Below, piece after piece: positions 1 to 9,108 of a stretch of 57,792 nt of DNA. Position numbers and translations under genes: made by a program. The notes beneath the pieces are model-generated. The model was given only the letters and a program-made list of their open reading frames with translations, was not told the origin of the DNA and searched no databases. Position 1 is the first letter of the stretch, and the number at the start of each line of letters is the position of its first letter. The stretch is from Rubrivivax sp. (GTDB taxonomy: Bacteria > Pseudomonadota > Gammaproteobacteria > Burkholderiales > Burkholderiaceae_C), in assembly GCA_021298085.1 (NCBI GenBank), contig JAJTDE010000010.1:1-57792 (forward strand). Direction: 5' to 3'.

Positions 1-409
1 CCAGGGCGAAGCTGGGCCCGGAGAGCACACCGCAGGGGACACCCGGGCGCAACGCCGCAGCCAGCTCGTGGCCCAACGCGCCCGTGTCGGCTTCAAAGCC
101 CTTGCATAACCACAGCGCCGGGACGCCGGCCGGCAGGGACTGCAACGTGGCGCGCAAGGCCGACATGGGGGTTGCCACGACGACGAGGGCGCCTGACGCC
201 ACTGGCCGAAGTGCCTCGAGAAAGTCGGCCGTCACCTGCAGCCGGCCGGGGAAGCCGACGCCGGGCAGGTAACGATCATTCACCTGGACGGCCTGCATCC
301 GGGCGGCCTGCAGGGGGTCTCGCGCCCACAGCAGCACATCGTGCCGACGGGCCGCGTGGATGGCCAGTGCGGTGCCCCAGGCACCGGCCCCGAGCATGAT
401 GAGCGTCAC
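1..409 (-). CDS. gpsA: Glycerol-3-phosphate dehydrogenase [NAD(P)+], partial
   Basis: The enzyme reduces dihydroxyacetone phosphate to sn-glycerol-3-phosphate for phospholipid synthesis in the cytoplasm. The visible N-terminal 136 residues begin with the Rossmann dinucleotide motif LGAGAWGTALAIHAAR. They continue through a typical ATPM stretch and the LCKGFE segment that precedes the active-site domain, and reach a conserved SGPSFA motif at the window edge. The C-terminal part lies outside the window. A GTG start at 409 is chosen because a GAGG ribosome-binding sequence lies seven bases upstream and no ATG occurs between it and the secB stop. It follows secB on the same strand, the usual Burkholderiales order secB-gpsA. 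Confidence 0.9.
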   Translation of the reverse strand, partial: MTLIMLGAGAWGTALAIHAARRHDVLLWARDPLQAARMQAVQVNDRYLPGVGFPGRLQVTADFLEALRPVASGALVVVATPMSALRATLQSLPAGVPALWLCKGFEADTGALGHELAAALRPGVPCGVLSGPSFAL

Positions 410-475
410 GGCCGGGCCCTCGCAGCGCAGCGCAGCAAGGGAAGCGGCCGCGACGCCGCGGACGCCGCCCTGGGC

Positions 476-949
476 TCAGTTGGCGCTGGTGATGATGCGC
501 GAGCCACCGTTGGCCTGCTGGGCTTGCGCCTGCTGCGCCTCGAACATGGCCTGGAAGTTGACTTCAGTGAGCAGGATGGGCGGGAAACCGGCACGGGTGC
601 AGACATCGCTGACGATGGCGCGCAGGTAAGGGTAGATCATCTGCGGGCAGACGATGCTGACGATGCCCTGCATCTGGTCCTGCGGCACGTTGCGGATCTC
701 GAAGATGCCGGCCTGCTTGGCCTCCACCAGGAACAGGACCTGGTCATTGACCTTGGTGGTGACGGTGGCCGTCACCGTGACTTCCACGATGCCCTCGGCC
801 ACCGGCTCGGCGCCCATGCCCAGGCTGATGTCCACGTGTGGCTGCGCCTGCTCGGTCAGGATCTGGGGCGAATTCGGCTGCTCCAGCGACAAGTCCTTGA
901 GGTAGATGCGTTGGATGTTGAAAACCGGGTTCTGGTCGTTGTCAGCCAT
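476..949 (-). CDS. secB: Protein-export chaperone SecB
   Basis: SecB is a tetrameric cytoplasmic chaperone that keeps preproteins unfolded and hands them to SecA. The 157-residue product has normal family length. It shows the N-terminal beta-strand [19 protein letters not shown], the conserved LEAxxAGIF-like segment ([13 protein letters not shown]), [10 protein letters not shown] and the C-terminal [16 protein letters not shown] stretch that contacts SecA. Its acidic, alanine-rich tail is normal. It lies between grxC and gpsA on the same strand, about 140 bases after grxC. No clear Shine-Dalgarno sequence precedes the ATG. Confidence 0.97.
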   Translation of the reverse strand: MADNDQNPVFNIQRIYLKDLSLEQPNSPQILTEQAQPHVDISLGMGAEPVAEGIVEVTVTATVTTKVNDQVLFLVEAKQAGIFEIRNVPQDQMQGIVSIVCPQMIYPYLRAIVSDVCTRAGFPPILLTEVNFQAMFEAQQAQAQQANGGSRIITSAN

Positions 950-1091
950 GATGGGAGGAGGTGAGCGGAGATAGGCGCCAGCCGCAGCACGGCTTGGCAG
1001 GAATGGGCATCATGCCCTGGGACAGCGGGAGTCGGGCGCACAACCCGTTGCACACGCCGCGACGGATTATCCGCCGGGTGGCCTCAGGGCC

Positions 1092-1346
1092 TCACCCCAG
1101 CATGGGGACCAGGCCACCACGCTGGTCCAGCGCGATGAGGTCGTCGCAACCACCGACATGGGTGTCACCGATGAAGATCTGGGGCACCGTGCGGCGGCCG
1201 GTGATGCGCATCATCTCGTCGCGGGCCTCGGGGTCCGTGTCGATGCGAATCTCTTCGATATGGCCCACACCCCGCTGCTTCAGCAAGGCCTTGGCCCGCA
1301 CGCAGAAAGGGCAGACCTGGGTGGTGTACATCTTCACCGCGTTCAT
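1092..1346 (-). CDS. grxC: Glutaredoxin 3 (GrxC)
   Basis: This is a small dithiol glutaredoxin that uses glutathione to reduce protein disulfides and ribonucleotide reductase. The 84-residue protein has the active site CPFC at residues 12-15 (the phenylalanine variant of CPYC), the cis-proline TVPQIF motif and the GGCDDL motif that binds glutathione. The start at 1346 is preferred over an in-frame start ten codons upstream because GGAG lies six bases before it and the family begins at this point. It sits between the rhodanese gene and secB, a standard order in betaproteobacteria. Confidence 0.95.
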   Translation of the reverse strand: MNAVKMYTTQVCPFCVRAKALLKQRGVGHIEEIRIDTDPEARDEMMRITGRRTVPQIFIGDTHVGGCDDLIALDQRGGLVPMLG

Positions 1347-1412
1347 CGCTGGCTCCAGTGGGGGGGGGGCACTCAAGTGGCTGGGGCACCCCGCGCGAGG
1401 GCCCCAGGTGCA

Positions 1413-1820
1413 TCAGGCTGCTTTTTTCTCAACCGGGAGGTTGGCTTCGCTCCAGGCGCGGTTGCCACCGGCCACCGGGTGCACGTTCTGGTAACCCAGC
1501 TTGCGCAGCAGGCCGGCAGCGCGGCCAGCACGGGCGCCGGAGGGGCACATCAGGATCAAGGGCAGCGCCTTGTTGCTCGGCAGGTCCTTGCTGGCCTCGA
1601 TGCTGCCAAAGGGAATGTTGCGCGCACCACCGGCGTGGCCTGACGCAAATTCATTGGGTTCGGCCACGTCGATCAGCACCCCCTTCTCGCGGTTGATCAG
1701 CCGCACGGCCTCGGAAGGCGTGATGGACTTGCTGCCACCTCGCATCTGCGGCGCGATCAACATGCCACCGGAGACGGCCGCCAGGAGGATCAGCATCCAG
1801 TTTTCGAGTAAGAAGCTCAC
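1413..1820 (-). CDS. Membrane-anchored rhodanese-like sulfurtransferase (YibN type)
   Basis: This is a single-domain rhodanese of 135 residues with an N-terminal hydrophobic segment (about residues 8-25) that should anchor it in the inner membrane. The catalytic loop is CPSGARAG with Cys92 as the persulfide carrier. The conserved [20 protein letters not shown] region matches the E. coli YibN family, whose exact substrate is uncertain. The GTG start at 1820 fits the family N-terminus and follows a G-rich ribosome-binding stretch. A good promoter lies just upstream. It is the first gene of the minus-strand group continuing to grxC, secB and gpsA, divergent from gpmA. Confidence 0.88.
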   Translation of the reverse strand: MSFLLENWMLILLAAVSGGMLIAPQMRGGSKSITPSEAVRLINREKGVLIDVAEPNEFASGHAGGARNIPFGSIEASKDLPSNKALPLILMCPSGARAGRAAGLLRKLGYQNVHPVAGGNRAWSEANLPVEKKAA

Positions 1821-1844
1821 GGTGAGGTCCCCGGCTGTGGCGGG

Positions 1845-1893
1845 TTCTGTCGGAAAAACGACGATTATAAAATTTTGGGTTTCCCCCCACCAA
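1845..1893. promoter_or_regulatory. Divergent promoter region for the rhodanese gene and gpmA
   Basis: On the minus strand a perfect TATAAT (1869-1864) lies 18 bases from TTGGTG (1893-1888). It would start transcription about 37 bases before the rhodanese GTG. On the plus strand TTCTGT (1845-1850) and TAAAAT (1868-1873) are 17 bases apart and could serve gpmA, with a leader of roughly 115 bases. The AT-rich core stands out in this GC-rich sequence. The minus-strand promoter is the better match. Confidence 0.5.
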
Positions 1894-1995
1894 CCCTTCC
1901 CCCGAAGCACGCCCCCTCCACCCGCACGCGGCCGACACGTTCGGCCACTGCGCCGGACAGGCGGCCACTGCGCGCACCCGCTGGAAAGCTCCCTG

Positions 1996-2739
1996 ATGTA
2001 CCAACTTGTCCTCATCCGCCACGGTGAATCCACCTGGAACCTCGAAAACCGCTTCACCGGCTGGACGGATGTCGGCCTGACCGACACCGGCGTGGCCCAG
2101 GCGCGCGAAGCGGGTCGGCTGCTGCGCGAGGGCGGCTGGGAGTTCGACATCGCCTACACCTCGGTGCTCAAGCGTGCCATCGCGACGCTGTGGCACTGCC
2201 TGGACAGCATGGAGCGCACCTGGGTGCCGGTGGTCAAGGACTGGCGCCTGAACGAGCGCCACTATGGCGCACTGCAGGGGCTGAACAAGGCCGACATGGC
2301 CAAGCAGTACGGCGACCAGCAGGTGCTGGTGTGGCGCCGCAGCTATGACACCCCGCCGCCCGCGCTGGACGCCAACGACCCTCGCTGCGAGCGCAGCGAC
2401 CCCCGCTACGCCGCGCTGGCCAGCGGGCAGGTGCCGCTGACCGAATGCCTGAAGGATACCGTCGCCCGTGTGCTGCCCTGCTGGGACGAACAGCTGGCGC
2501 CGGCCATCCGTTCGGGCAAGCGCGTGCTGGTGGCCGCGCACGGCAACAGCATCCGTGCGCTGGTGAAATACCTTGACGGAATCGCTGACGACGCCATCGT
2601 CAACCTCAACATCCCCAACGGAATTCCGCTGGTCTACGAGCTGGATGCGCAGCTGAAGCCACTGCGCAGCTACTACCTGGGCGACGCCGAAGCCGCTGCC
2701 AAGGCGGCCGCCGCGGTGGCCAACCAGGGCAAGGCCTGA
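1996..2739 (+). CDS. gpmA: 2,3-bisphosphoglycerate-dependent phosphoglycerate mutase
   Basis: The enzyme interconverts 3- and 2-phosphoglycerate in glycolysis and gluconeogenesis by way of a phosphohistidine. The 247-residue protein starts [15 protein letters not shown], with catalytic His9 in the RHGE motif. It carries the family signatures [37 protein letters not shown] and [14 protein letters not shown], which holds the second histidine. The ATG at 1996 is preceded by GGAAAG. An in-frame extension upstream to 1501 is only open reading frame through the antisense of the rhodanese gene. The divergent neighbour is the rhodanese. Confidence 0.97.
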   Translation: MYQLVLIRHGESTWNLENRFTGWTDVGLTDTGVAQAREAGRLLREGGWEFDIAYTSVLKRAIATLWHCLDSMERTWVPVVKDWRLNERHYGALQGLNKADMAKQYGDQQVLVWRRSYDTPPPALDANDPRCERSDPRYAALASGQVPLTECLKDTVARVLPCWDEQLAPAIRSGKRVLVAAHGNSIRALVKYLDGIADDAIVNLNIPNGIPLVYELDAQLKPLRSYYLGDAEAAAKAAAAVANQGKA

Positions 2740-2781
2740 GGGCCCGAGGCGCATCGAGCGCGTGAGGCGCGTCCAGAGACG

Positions 2782-3516
2782 TCAGGCGCCTGGGGCCAGA
2801 GCGTCCTCGATGTCCTGCTTCAGCCGCTGTGCCAGGGCACGGCGATCGGCATGGGTGCAGGCCTGGGGCAGCAGCACCTGCACCCGCACGCACAGGCCTG
2901 TCGCACCCGCCAGGCGCCACAGGCTCTGGGCGAGTGTGGTGTCACCCACAAACTCGGCAGCCGGGCTGATGGCGTGTGACGCGTCGCTGTACCGCAACGC
3001 CACCGGCTGCACCGGGACATCGGTGGCGATGGCCGCCTGCAGCAGGTTGGCGTGGAAAGGCAGCAGCGCCCGGCCATCGGCCGTGGTGCCCTCCGGGAAG
3101 ACCGCCACCGTGTCACCGCCGGTCATGGCCTCGGCCATCTGGTGCACCACCCGCAGCGCGTCACGCCGCTTCTCGCGCTGGATGTAGAGCGTGCCGCCCG
3201 CAGCCACCAGACGCCCCAGCAACGGCCAGTGCTGCACGTCGGCCTTGGACACAAAACGCGCCTGCGGGTGAACCGCATGGATGGCCATGATGTCCAGCCA
3301 GGAGATGTGGTTGGCCACGATCAGCTTGGCGCCCGGCCGAAACTGGCCCTGCACCTGCAGCTCGACACCCAGCAGGCCCAGCAGCTTGACCGACCACCAC
3401 TGCACCCGCACCTGACGCTGCGCCTCCGAGGCGCGGGGCAGCACCACCAGGACGATCAGCAGGCCGTGCAGCGCGTGCAGCGTCGCCCGTGTCAGCCGCC
3501 AGGCGGCCCTCACCAT
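2782..3516 (-). CDS. plsC: 1-acyl-sn-glycerol-3-phosphate acyltransferase (PlsC family)
   Basis: This enzyme is predicted to acylate lysophosphatidic acid to phosphatidic acid at the inner membrane. The 244-residue protein has an N-terminal hydrophobic helix (about residues 10-28), the catalytic HX4D motif in NHISWLD, and the FPEGTT motif that binds the glycerol phosphate. It is the last gene of the algH-ruvX-pyrR-pyrB-pyrC' run, 33 bases after the pyrC' stop, and converges with gpmA. The precise acyl preference cannot be read from sequence; a lyso-ornithine acyltransferase role is a less likely alternative. Confidence 0.9.
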   Translation of the reverse strand: MVRAAWRLTRATLHALHGLLIVLVVLPRASEAQRQVRVQWWSVKLLGLLGVELQVQGQFRPGAKLIVANHISWLDIMAIHAVHPQARFVSKADVQHWPLLGRLVAAGGTLYIQREKRRDALRVVHQMAEAMTGGDTVAVFPEGTTADGRALLPFHANLLQAAIATDVPVQPVALRYSDASHAISPAAEFVGDTTLAQSLWRLAGATGLCVRVQVLLPQACTHADRRALAQRLKQDIEDALAPGA

Positions 3517-3549
3517 GCACTCACCATGCCATTACCCCGCCCTGCACCA

Positions 3550-4866
3550 TCAGCCCACGTGGGCCACGGTGCCGGCCACCAGGGTGGCCTTCACGCGCCC
3601 GGGCACCTGCGTGCCGCTGAACTCGAAGGCAAAGGGCGTGTACTTGCCCTGGCTCAGCAGCGCCTGGGGCTGAACCGCCCATTCGGCCTGGGGGTCGAGC
3701 ACGCAGATGTCGGCCACGCCGCCTTCCAGCAGCCGCCCGGCACTGGCCTGCAGCGTGCCGATGGCCGAACCCAGCACGGCCACCGGGCCGTGCGTGACCA
3801 CCGCCAGTGCGCGGCTGAGCGGCACGCGGTCTGAACGCGCCCACTTCAGGGCCATGCCCAGCAACAGCTCCAGCGCGGTGGCGCCGGGCGTGGCCTCGGC
3901 AAAGGGCAGGTTCTTCTCGTCGGCGCCCACGGGCATGTGGTCGCTCACCAGTGCGTCGAGGGTGCCATCGGCCAGACCGGCCCGCAGCGCGTCACGGTCG
4001 CGCTGCTGGCGCAGCGGTGGTGTCAGGCGCATGGCCGGGTTGAAGTAGCCGATGTCGGTGTCGGTGAGATGCAAAGAGTGGATGCTCACATCGGCTGTCA
4101 GCGGCAGCCCTTCGGCCTTCGCCTGGCGCACCAGTTCGACACCCGCGGCACTGGACAGGCGACACAGGTGCACCCGCGCGCCCGTGGCGCGCATCAGCTC
4201 GAGGATGGTGTGCAGCGCGATGGTCTCGGCCGCCACCGGCACGCCCGACAAGCCCAGCCGCGTGGCGATGGCGCCACTGGCGGCAACACCATGCCCCAGC
4301 GAGCGGTCCTGCGGGCGGAGCCACACCGTGTAGCCAAACGTGGCGGCGTACTGCAGCGCCCGTTGCAGCACCAGGTTGTCGGCCATCGCCACTTCGGCCT
4401 GGGAAAAGCCGACACAACCGGCGCTGGTCAGGCTGGCCATCTCCGTCAGGGCCTCGCCCTTGAGCTGGTGCGTCAGGGCGCCGAGCGGGAAGAGGCGGCA
4501 GCGGCTGAGCTTGCGCGCCCGAAACTTCAGCATCTCCACCAGACCGGGTTCGTCCAGCACCGGGTCGGTATCGGGTGGGCAGACCAGGCTGGTCACACCC
4601 CCCGCGGCCGCGGCGCGCAGTTCGCTTTCGAGGTAACCCTCACCGCCCTGCCCGGGTTCGCGCAGGCGCGCGGCCAGGTCCACCAGGCCCGGCATCACCC
4701 AGCAGCCGTGGGCGTCGAGGGTGCGTTCGGGCACAAAACCGTCGGGCACCTTTCCAAGGCGCAGGATGCGCCCGCCGGCCACGGCCACGTCACCGGGTTC
4801 ATCGCGGCCAGAGGCCGGGTCGATCAGGCGGCCGCCACGGATCAGGATGCGCTGTGTGTCGCTCAT
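3550..4866 (-). CDS. pyrC': Dihydroorotase-like protein PyrC' (probably non-catalytic)
   Basis: This 438-residue amidohydrolase-fold protein resembles class I dihydroorotase. The DxHxHLREPG metal motif reads [10 protein letters not shown], so Ala65 and Arg67 replace the two zinc histidines. The later HICHxS histidine is also lost (VHLCRLSS). Part of the C-terminal aspartate motif survives (SDHMP). In Pseudomonas, an inactive PyrC' encoded next to pyrB is required to assemble active aspartate transcarbamoylase, and the same role is inferred here. The ATG at 4866 overlaps the pyrB stop by four bases, consistent with equimolar production. A catalytic dihydroorotase must be encoded elsewhere. Confidence 0.92.
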   Translation of the reverse strand: MSDTQRILIRGGRLIDPASGRDEPGDVAVAGGRILRLGKVPDGFVPERTLDAHGCWVMPGLVDLAARLREPGQGGEGYLESELRAAAAGGVTSLVCPPDTDPVLDEPGLVEMLKFRARKLSRCRLFPLGALTHQLKGEALTEMASLTSAGCVGFSQAEVAMADNLVLQRALQYAATFGYTVWLRPQDRSLGHGVAASGAIATRLGLSGVPVAAETIALHTILELMRATGARVHLCRLSSAAGVELVRQAKAEGLPLTADVSIHSLHLTDTDIGYFNPAMRLTPPLRQQRDRDALRAGLADGTLDALVSDHMPVGADEKNLPFAEATPGATALELLLGMALKWARSDRVPLSRALAVVTHGPVAVLGSAIGTLQASAGRLLEGGVADICVLDPQAEWAVQPQALLSQGKYTPFAFEFSGTQVPGRVKATLVAGTVAHVG

Positions 4867-5825
4867 CGGGCGTCGTTCCCGGCAATGATGGACATCACCG
4901 CCATGCGCACGGCAATGCCAAAGGTGACTTGGGGGAGGATCACGCTGTGCTGGCCGTCGGCCACGGAGGAATCGATCTCCACCCCGCGGTTGATCGGCCC
5001 CGGGTGCATGACGATGGCGTCGGGCTTGGCCTTGGCCAGCTTGTCGGCCGTCAGGCCGAAGCTGCGGAAGAACTCGCCGGCACTGGGCAGCATGGCACCG
5101 CTCATGCGTTCGTTCTGCAGGCGCAGCATGATGATCACATCGGCGTCGCGGATGCCTTCTTCCATGTCGTGGCACACGCGCACACCCATCTCGCGCAGGT
5201 CGCCGGGCACCAGGGTGCGCGGGCCCACGGCGCGGATGTCGGGCACACCCAGGGTGGTCAGCGCATGGATGTCGCTGCGCGCCACGCGCGAGTGCACGAT
5301 GTCGCCGACGATGGCCACCGACAGCTGGGTGAAGTCCTGCTTGTAGTGGCGGATCGTGTACATGTCCAGCAGCCCCTGGGTGGGGTGGGCATGGCGGCCG
5401 TCACCGGCATTGACGACATGCACGTGCGGCGCGCAATGCTGGGCGATCAGGTAGGGTGCGCCGCTTTCGCTGTGGCGCACGACAAACATGTCGGCGTGCA
5501 TGGCCGACAGGTTGGCGATGGTGTCCAGCAGGCTTTCGCCCTTGGCGGTGGACGAACGCGCAATGTCCAGGTTGAGCACATCGGCCGACAGGCGCTTGGC
5601 GGCAATCTCGAACGTGGTGCGGGTGCGCGTGGAGTTCTCGAAGAAGAGGTTGAAGACACTCTTGCCGCGCAGCAGCGGTACCTTCTTGACCTCTCGGCCT
5701 TCCATCAGGAAGCTGCTCGCAGCGTCAAGGATCTGCACCAGCGTGGCGCGGGGCAGGCCTTCGATGCTGAGCAGGTGAATCAGTTCGCCGTGGCGGTTGA
5801 GCTGGGGGTTGCGTCGCGAGAGCAT
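4863..5825 (-). CDS. pyrB: Aspartate carbamoyltransferase catalytic subunit
   Basis: The enzyme condenses carbamoyl phosphate and aspartate to N-carbamoyl-aspartate, the first committed pyrimidine step. The 320-residue protein carries the carbamoyl-phosphate loop [13 protein letters not shown], the HPTQGLLD motif, RLQNERM, and [11 protein letters not shown] near the C-terminus. No pyrI regulatory subunit is present. Instead the gene overlaps pyrC' by four bases, as in the class A Pseudomonas-type enzyme. The start lies 22 bases downstream of the pyrR stop. Confidence 0.97.
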   Translation of the reverse strand: MLSRRNPQLNRHGELIHLLSIEGLPRATLVQILDAASSFLMEGREVKKVPLLRGKSVFNLFFENSTRTRTTFEIAAKRLSADVLNLDIARSSTAKGESLLDTIANLSAMHADMFVVRHSESGAPYLIAQHCAPHVHVVNAGDGRHAHPTQGLLDMYTIRHYKQDFTQLSVAIVGDIVHSRVARSDIHALTTLGVPDIRAVGPRTLVPGDLREMGVRVCHDMEEGIRDADVIIMLRLQNERMSGAMLPSAGEFFRSFGLTADKLAKAKPDAIVMHPGPINRGVEIDSSVADGQHSVILPQVTFGIAVRMAVMSIIAGNDAR

Positions 5826-5847
5826 GGGGCAGGCGCTGGAGGTGGGT

Positions 5848-6354
5848 TCAGGAGCTTCGGCCCTCGACGGCGAAGCGGAAACGGCCGGTGTCGTCGCGGG
5901 CCAGGCTCAGGCGCTGGCCCTCGGGCAGCGAGGCACGGGCCGCGGCCACCGCGGGCTCGATCGGCAACTGCCGCCCGCCACGGTCCACCAGCACGGCCAG
6001 GCTCACGCTGGCCGGCCGGCCAAAATCGTAGAGCTCGTTGATCACGGCGCGGATGGTGCGCCCGGTGTAGAGCACGTCGTCGATGAGGATGATGTGGCTG
6101 CCCTCGATGGCAAAGGGCAGCTGCGTGACATCAGCGCCCGCTGAGAGGCCGCGCGAACCAAAGTCGTCGCGGTGCAGCGCGCTGGAGATCACGCCGTGTT
6201 TGCCCGGCAAGGCCAGGTCCTGCTGCAGTCGTTCGGCCAACCAGGCGCCACCGGACCAGATGCCCACCAGCACCGCGTCGGGCTGTGTCAACCGCAGGCC
6301 GCGGATGCCACGGGCCAGATCGGTGTACAGGCGTTCGGCGTCAAGTTGCAGCAT
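5848..6354 (-). CDS. pyrR: Bifunctional pyr operon regulator / uracil phosphoribosyltransferase PyrR
   Basis: This 168-residue PRTase-fold protein has the PRPP-binding motif [15 protein letters not shown] and the flexible-loop segment typical of PyrR. In Bacillus, PyrR binds pyr mRNA to control attenuation. In Gram-negative bacteria it may act on pyr genes by another route or as a uracil phosphoribosyltransferase. The start at 6354 is chosen because AGGA lies eight bases upstream and the family begins MLQLDAE. It overlaps the end of ruvX by 14 bases. I see no obvious PyrR anti-antiterminator structure in the short pyrR-pyrB gap. Confidence 0.93.
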   Translation of the reverse strand: MLQLDAERLYTDLARGIRGLRLTQPDAVLVGIWSGGAWLAERLQQDLALPGKHGVISSALHRDDFGSRGLSAGADVTQLPFAIEGSHIILIDDVLYTGRTIRAVINELYDFGRPASVSLAVLVDRGGRQLPIEPAVAAARASLPEGQRLSLARDDTGRFRFAVEGRSS

Positions 6355-6862
6355 GGTCGTGTCCTGCGGACATTGTCGGGGCTGTGGATGCGGCTGAGGC
6401 TGACGGCTCGTCCCGTGGAGGCAGGCCACGCAGAAACTGCTCGAGGATCAAGGCCGCGGCGGCGGCGTCAGCATCGCGCGCGCCAGCGGACAGGGCCTCG
6501 GTGGTGGTGTAGCGTTCGTCGACCTCGTGCACGGGCAGGCCGAAGCGCCCCTGCAGCTGCCGCGCAAAGCGCTGGGCACGGCGGGTGTTGTCGTGCGGTG
6601 CGCCATCGGGGTGGTAGGGCACGCCCACCACCAAGGCGTCAGGCCGCCATTCCCGCAGCAGGGCCTGGATGGCGACAAAGCGTTGATCGCCCTCCTGCGT
6701 CAGGGTCTTCAGCGGCCGCGCCGTGCCCAGCAGGGTGTTGCCGCAGGCCACACCCACCCGCTTCAGGCCGTAGTCAAAGGCCACGAAGGACTGGTGTCGA
6801 GAAACCGGGGACGAGGATGCGGGGAACGCAGCGGGCGTGGACACAGGCTGCGACAACGCCAT
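6341..6862 (-). CDS. ruvX: Holliday junction resolvase-like protein RuvX (YqgF family)
   Basis: This is a YqgF-family RNase H-fold nuclease, implicated in 16S rRNA maturation and in Holliday junction resolution in some bacteria. The 173-residue protein begins with a low-complexity stretch. It then shows [15 protein letters not shown], with the first acidic residue, and [27 protein letters not shown] and a [15 protein letters not shown] helix carry the remaining acidic residues. It starts inside the algH stop (TGATG) and ends inside pyrR, a tightly coupled order conserved from Pseudomonas to Burkholderiales. Confidence 0.95.
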   Translation of the reverse strand: MALSQPVSTPAAFPASSSPVSRHQSFVAFDYGLKRVGVACGNTLLGTARPLKTLTQEGDQRFVAIQALLREWRPDALVVGVPYHPDGAPHDNTRRAQRFARQLQGRFGLPVHEVDERYTTTEALSAGARDADAAAAALILEQFLRGLPPRDEPSASAASTAPTMSAGHDHAAT

Positions 6863-7464
6863 CAGGCGTGCCCCGCCTCAGACGACAGCATGTAGGGGTC
6901 GATGCCCAGCAGCTGGAAGGCGCGTTCATAGCGCCGTTCGACAGGGGTGTCGAAGATCAGGGAAGGGTCGGCATTCACCGTCAGCCAGCCATTGCGGCCC
7001 AGCTCGTCCTCGAGCTGGCCGGCACCCCAGCCGGCGTAACCCAGCATCACCAGCACCTTGGCGGGGCCGGCGCCCTGGGCCAGGGCTTCCAGCACGTCCT
7101 TGCTGGTGGTCATCTCCAACGCCGCACCCGGGATGGTCATCGTGGACGCGTAGGGTGAGCCCGGCGCCCCGTCAGGCGCTGTCACGGCCAGCTTGGGGTG
7201 GAGCACAAAGCCGCGGTCGGTCTGGACAGGGCCGCCGAAATATACGGGCTGTTCGGCCAGTTCCGTGCGGTCCAGCGAGAGCTCGACCTTCTCGAACAGG
7301 CTCTTCAGCTTGATGTCGCTGGGCTTGTTGATGACCAGGCCCAAGGCACCCTTGGCCGAGTGTTCGCACAGGTAGACCACCGAGCCCTCGAAGTTCTCGT
7401 CGGCCATGCCCGGCATGGCGATGAGGAACTGGTTCGTCAGGTTGATCTGCGCGGGTGAAGACAT
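6862..7464 (-). CDS. algH: YqgE/AlgH family protein (UPF0301)
   Basis: This 200-residue protein belongs to UPF0301, named after Pseudomonas AlgH, once proposed to affect alginate production; its biochemical function is unknown. Visible family motifs are [47 protein letters not shown] and [15 protein letters not shown]. It is the first gene of the pyr run. No Shine-Dalgarno sequence precedes the ATG; a TAGAAT hexamer (minus strand, 7477-7472) ends only seven bases upstream, which would make the mRNA leaderless. Confidence 0.94.
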   Translation of the reverse strand: MSSPAQINLTNQFLIAMPGMADENFEGSVVYLCEHSAKGALGLVINKPSDIKLKSLFEKVELSLDRTELAEQPVYFGGPVQTDRGFVLHPKLAVTAPDGAPGSPYASTMTIPGAALEMTTSKDVLEALAQGAGPAKVLVMLGYAGWGAGQLEDELGRNGWLTVNADPSLIFDTPVERRYERAFQLLGIDPYMLSSEAGHA

Positions 7465-7517
7465 GCTGGAAATTCTATGCCCCAGCGGCCGCGAAGGGCC
7501 TTTGCCGGCCTCCCCCT

Positions 7518-8228
7518 TCAGATCGACATGCGCTGTCGGACGCCGTGGGCTTCCATGTCGGCACCACGGCCCTGGGCCACCACCTCGCCACGCTCCATCA
7601 CCAGGTACTGGTCGGCCAGCTCAGCGGCAAAGTCGTAGTACTGCTCCACCAGCACGATGGCCATGGTCTTGCGGTCGGCCAGCATGCGGATGACCCGGCC
7701 GATGTCCTTGATGATGCTGGGCTGGATCCCTTCGGTGGGCTCGTCCAGCAACAGCAGCTTGGGGCCCGCCGCCAGTGCCCTGGCAATGGCCAGCTGTTGC
7801 TGCTGGCCCCCAGAGAGGTCACCCCCGCGGCGCTGAATCATCTGCCGCAGCACCGGGAACAGCTCGAACAACTCAGCCGGGATGGCCGTGCCGCCAGGGC
7901 GGCTGGCCAGACCCATGCGCAGGTTGTCTTCCACCGTGAGACGCCCAAAGATCTCGCGGCCCTGCGGTACGTAGCCAATGCCGGCCCGAACGCGCTCATA
8001 CGGCGTGGCGCGGGTGACGTCCTGCCCACCCACGGTGACACTGCCCGTCTTGACGGGCACAACCCCCATCAGGCTCTTGAGCAGGGTGGTCTTGCCGACC
8101 CCGTTGCGGCCCAGCACCACGGTGACCTCGCCCAACCGGGCTTCAAAGCCGACGTTGCGCAGGATGTGGCTGCCACCGTAGTACTGGTTGAGCCCAGCCA
8201 CCTGCAGCAGGGTGTGCTCAGCGGCCAA
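7518..8228 (-). CDS. urtE: Urea ABC transporter, ATP-binding subunit UrtE
   Basis: This is the second ATPase of the high-affinity urea importer, acting on the cytoplasmic face with UrtD. The 236-residue product has Walker A GRNGVGKTT, signature LSGGQQQQLAIARAL and Walker B LLLLDEP. It also has the LIV-F-like TEGIQPSIIKDIG segment. The family usually begins at about LLQVAGLNQYYGG. A TTG at 8228, preceded by GAGG and overlapping the urtD stop by 11 bases, is the best start; a GTG at 8195 is the alternative. It is the last gene of urtABCDE, 53 bases before algH. Confidence 0.93.
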   Translation of the reverse strand: MAAEHTLLQVAGLNQYYGGSHILRNVGFEARLGEVTVVLGRNGVGKTTLLKSLMGVVPVKTGSVTVGGQDVTRATPYERVRAGIGYVPQGREIFGRLTVEDNLRMGLASRPGGTAIPAELFELFPVLRQMIQRRGGDLSGGQQQQLAIARALAAGPKLLLLDEPTEGIQPSIIKDIGRVIRMLADRKTMAIVLVEQYYDFAAELADQYLVMERGEVVAQGRGADMEAHGVRQRMSI

Positions 8229-9108
8229 GGTACACCTCGACCACCTGCTCGTTGTTCTGGACATCGGCCAGCGGGCCCTCGGCCAGCACCGAGCCCTCGT
8301 GCAGCACGGTGACGGTCTTACGACCTTCGGTGAGCTGATCAACGAACTTCATGTCGTGCTCCACCACCACCAGCGAGTGCTGACCTTCCAGCGTCAGGAA
8401 CAGCTCGGCCGTGCGCTCGGTTTCCTCGTCGGTCATGCCGGCCACGGGTTCGTCGAGCAGCAGCAGCTTGGGCTCCTGCATCAGCAGCATGCCAATCTCC
8501 AGCCACTGCTTCTGGCCGTGGCTCAGCAGGCCGGCTTCACGGCCGTGCTCCTGGCTGAGGTGGATCAGCGTCAGCACCTGCCCGATGCGGTCGCGCTGCT
8601 CGCCGCTGAGGCGGTGGAAGAGGCTGGCGCGCGCGCGCCGGTCAGCCCGCAGTGCCAACTCCAGGTTGTCGAACACGCTCAGCGGTTCGTAGACCGTGGG
8701 CTTCTGAAACTTGCGCCCGATGCCCACCTGGGCAATCTCGGGCTCGGTCAGGCGAAGCAGGTCGATGGTGCTGCCGAAGAAGGCCTTGCCGCTGTCGGGC
8801 CGGGTCTTGCCGGTGATGCAATCCATCATCGTGGTCTTGCCGGCGCCGTTGGGCCCGATGATGCAGCGCAGTTCGCCCACATTGATGGTCAGGCTGAGCT
8901 TGTTCAAGGCCTTGAAGCCATCGAAGCTGACGGTGATGTCGTCCAGGTACAGGGCCACGCCGTGGGTGAAGTCAGGCTCACCCAGTTTCAGCACCCGGCC
9001 ATAGGCTGCCGCACGGCCCCCTGAGGCGGTCTTGCCGGTAGCCGTAGACCGGCGTTCGTCATAGGCCTCGCGGGCCTGGGTGCCGGCCTCCAGCAGGTCG
9101 GGCGTCAT
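8218..9108 (-). CDS. urtD: Urea ABC transporter, ATP-binding subunit UrtD
   Basis: The 296-residue ATPase has Walker A GPNGAGKTT, a LSHGQKQWLEIG signature and Walker B LLLLDEPVAGMTDEETERTA, characteristic of UrtD/LivG-type subunits. An N-terminal extension of about 45 residues precedes the ABC domain. The ATG at 9108 follows a strong GGAGGAG site and overlaps the urtC stop in an ATGA. It works with UrtE to energise transport through UrtB-UrtC. The specific urea assignment rests on the complete urtABCDE order and on the UrtB and UrtA sequences. Confidence 0.95.
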   Translation of the reverse strand: MTPDLLEAGTQAREAYDERRSTATGKTASGGRAAAYGRVLKLGEPDFTHGVALYLDDITVSFDGFKALNKLSLTINVGELRCIIGPNGAGKTTMMDCITGKTRPDSGKAFFGSTIDLLRLTEPEIAQVGIGRKFQKPTVYEPLSVFDNLELALRADRRARASLFHRLSGEQRDRIGQVLTLIHLSQEHGREAGLLSHGQKQWLEIGMLLMQEPKLLLLDEPVAGMTDEETERTAELFLTLEGQHSLVVVEHDMKFVDQLTEGRKTVTVLHEGSVLAEGPLADVQNNEQVVEVYLGR

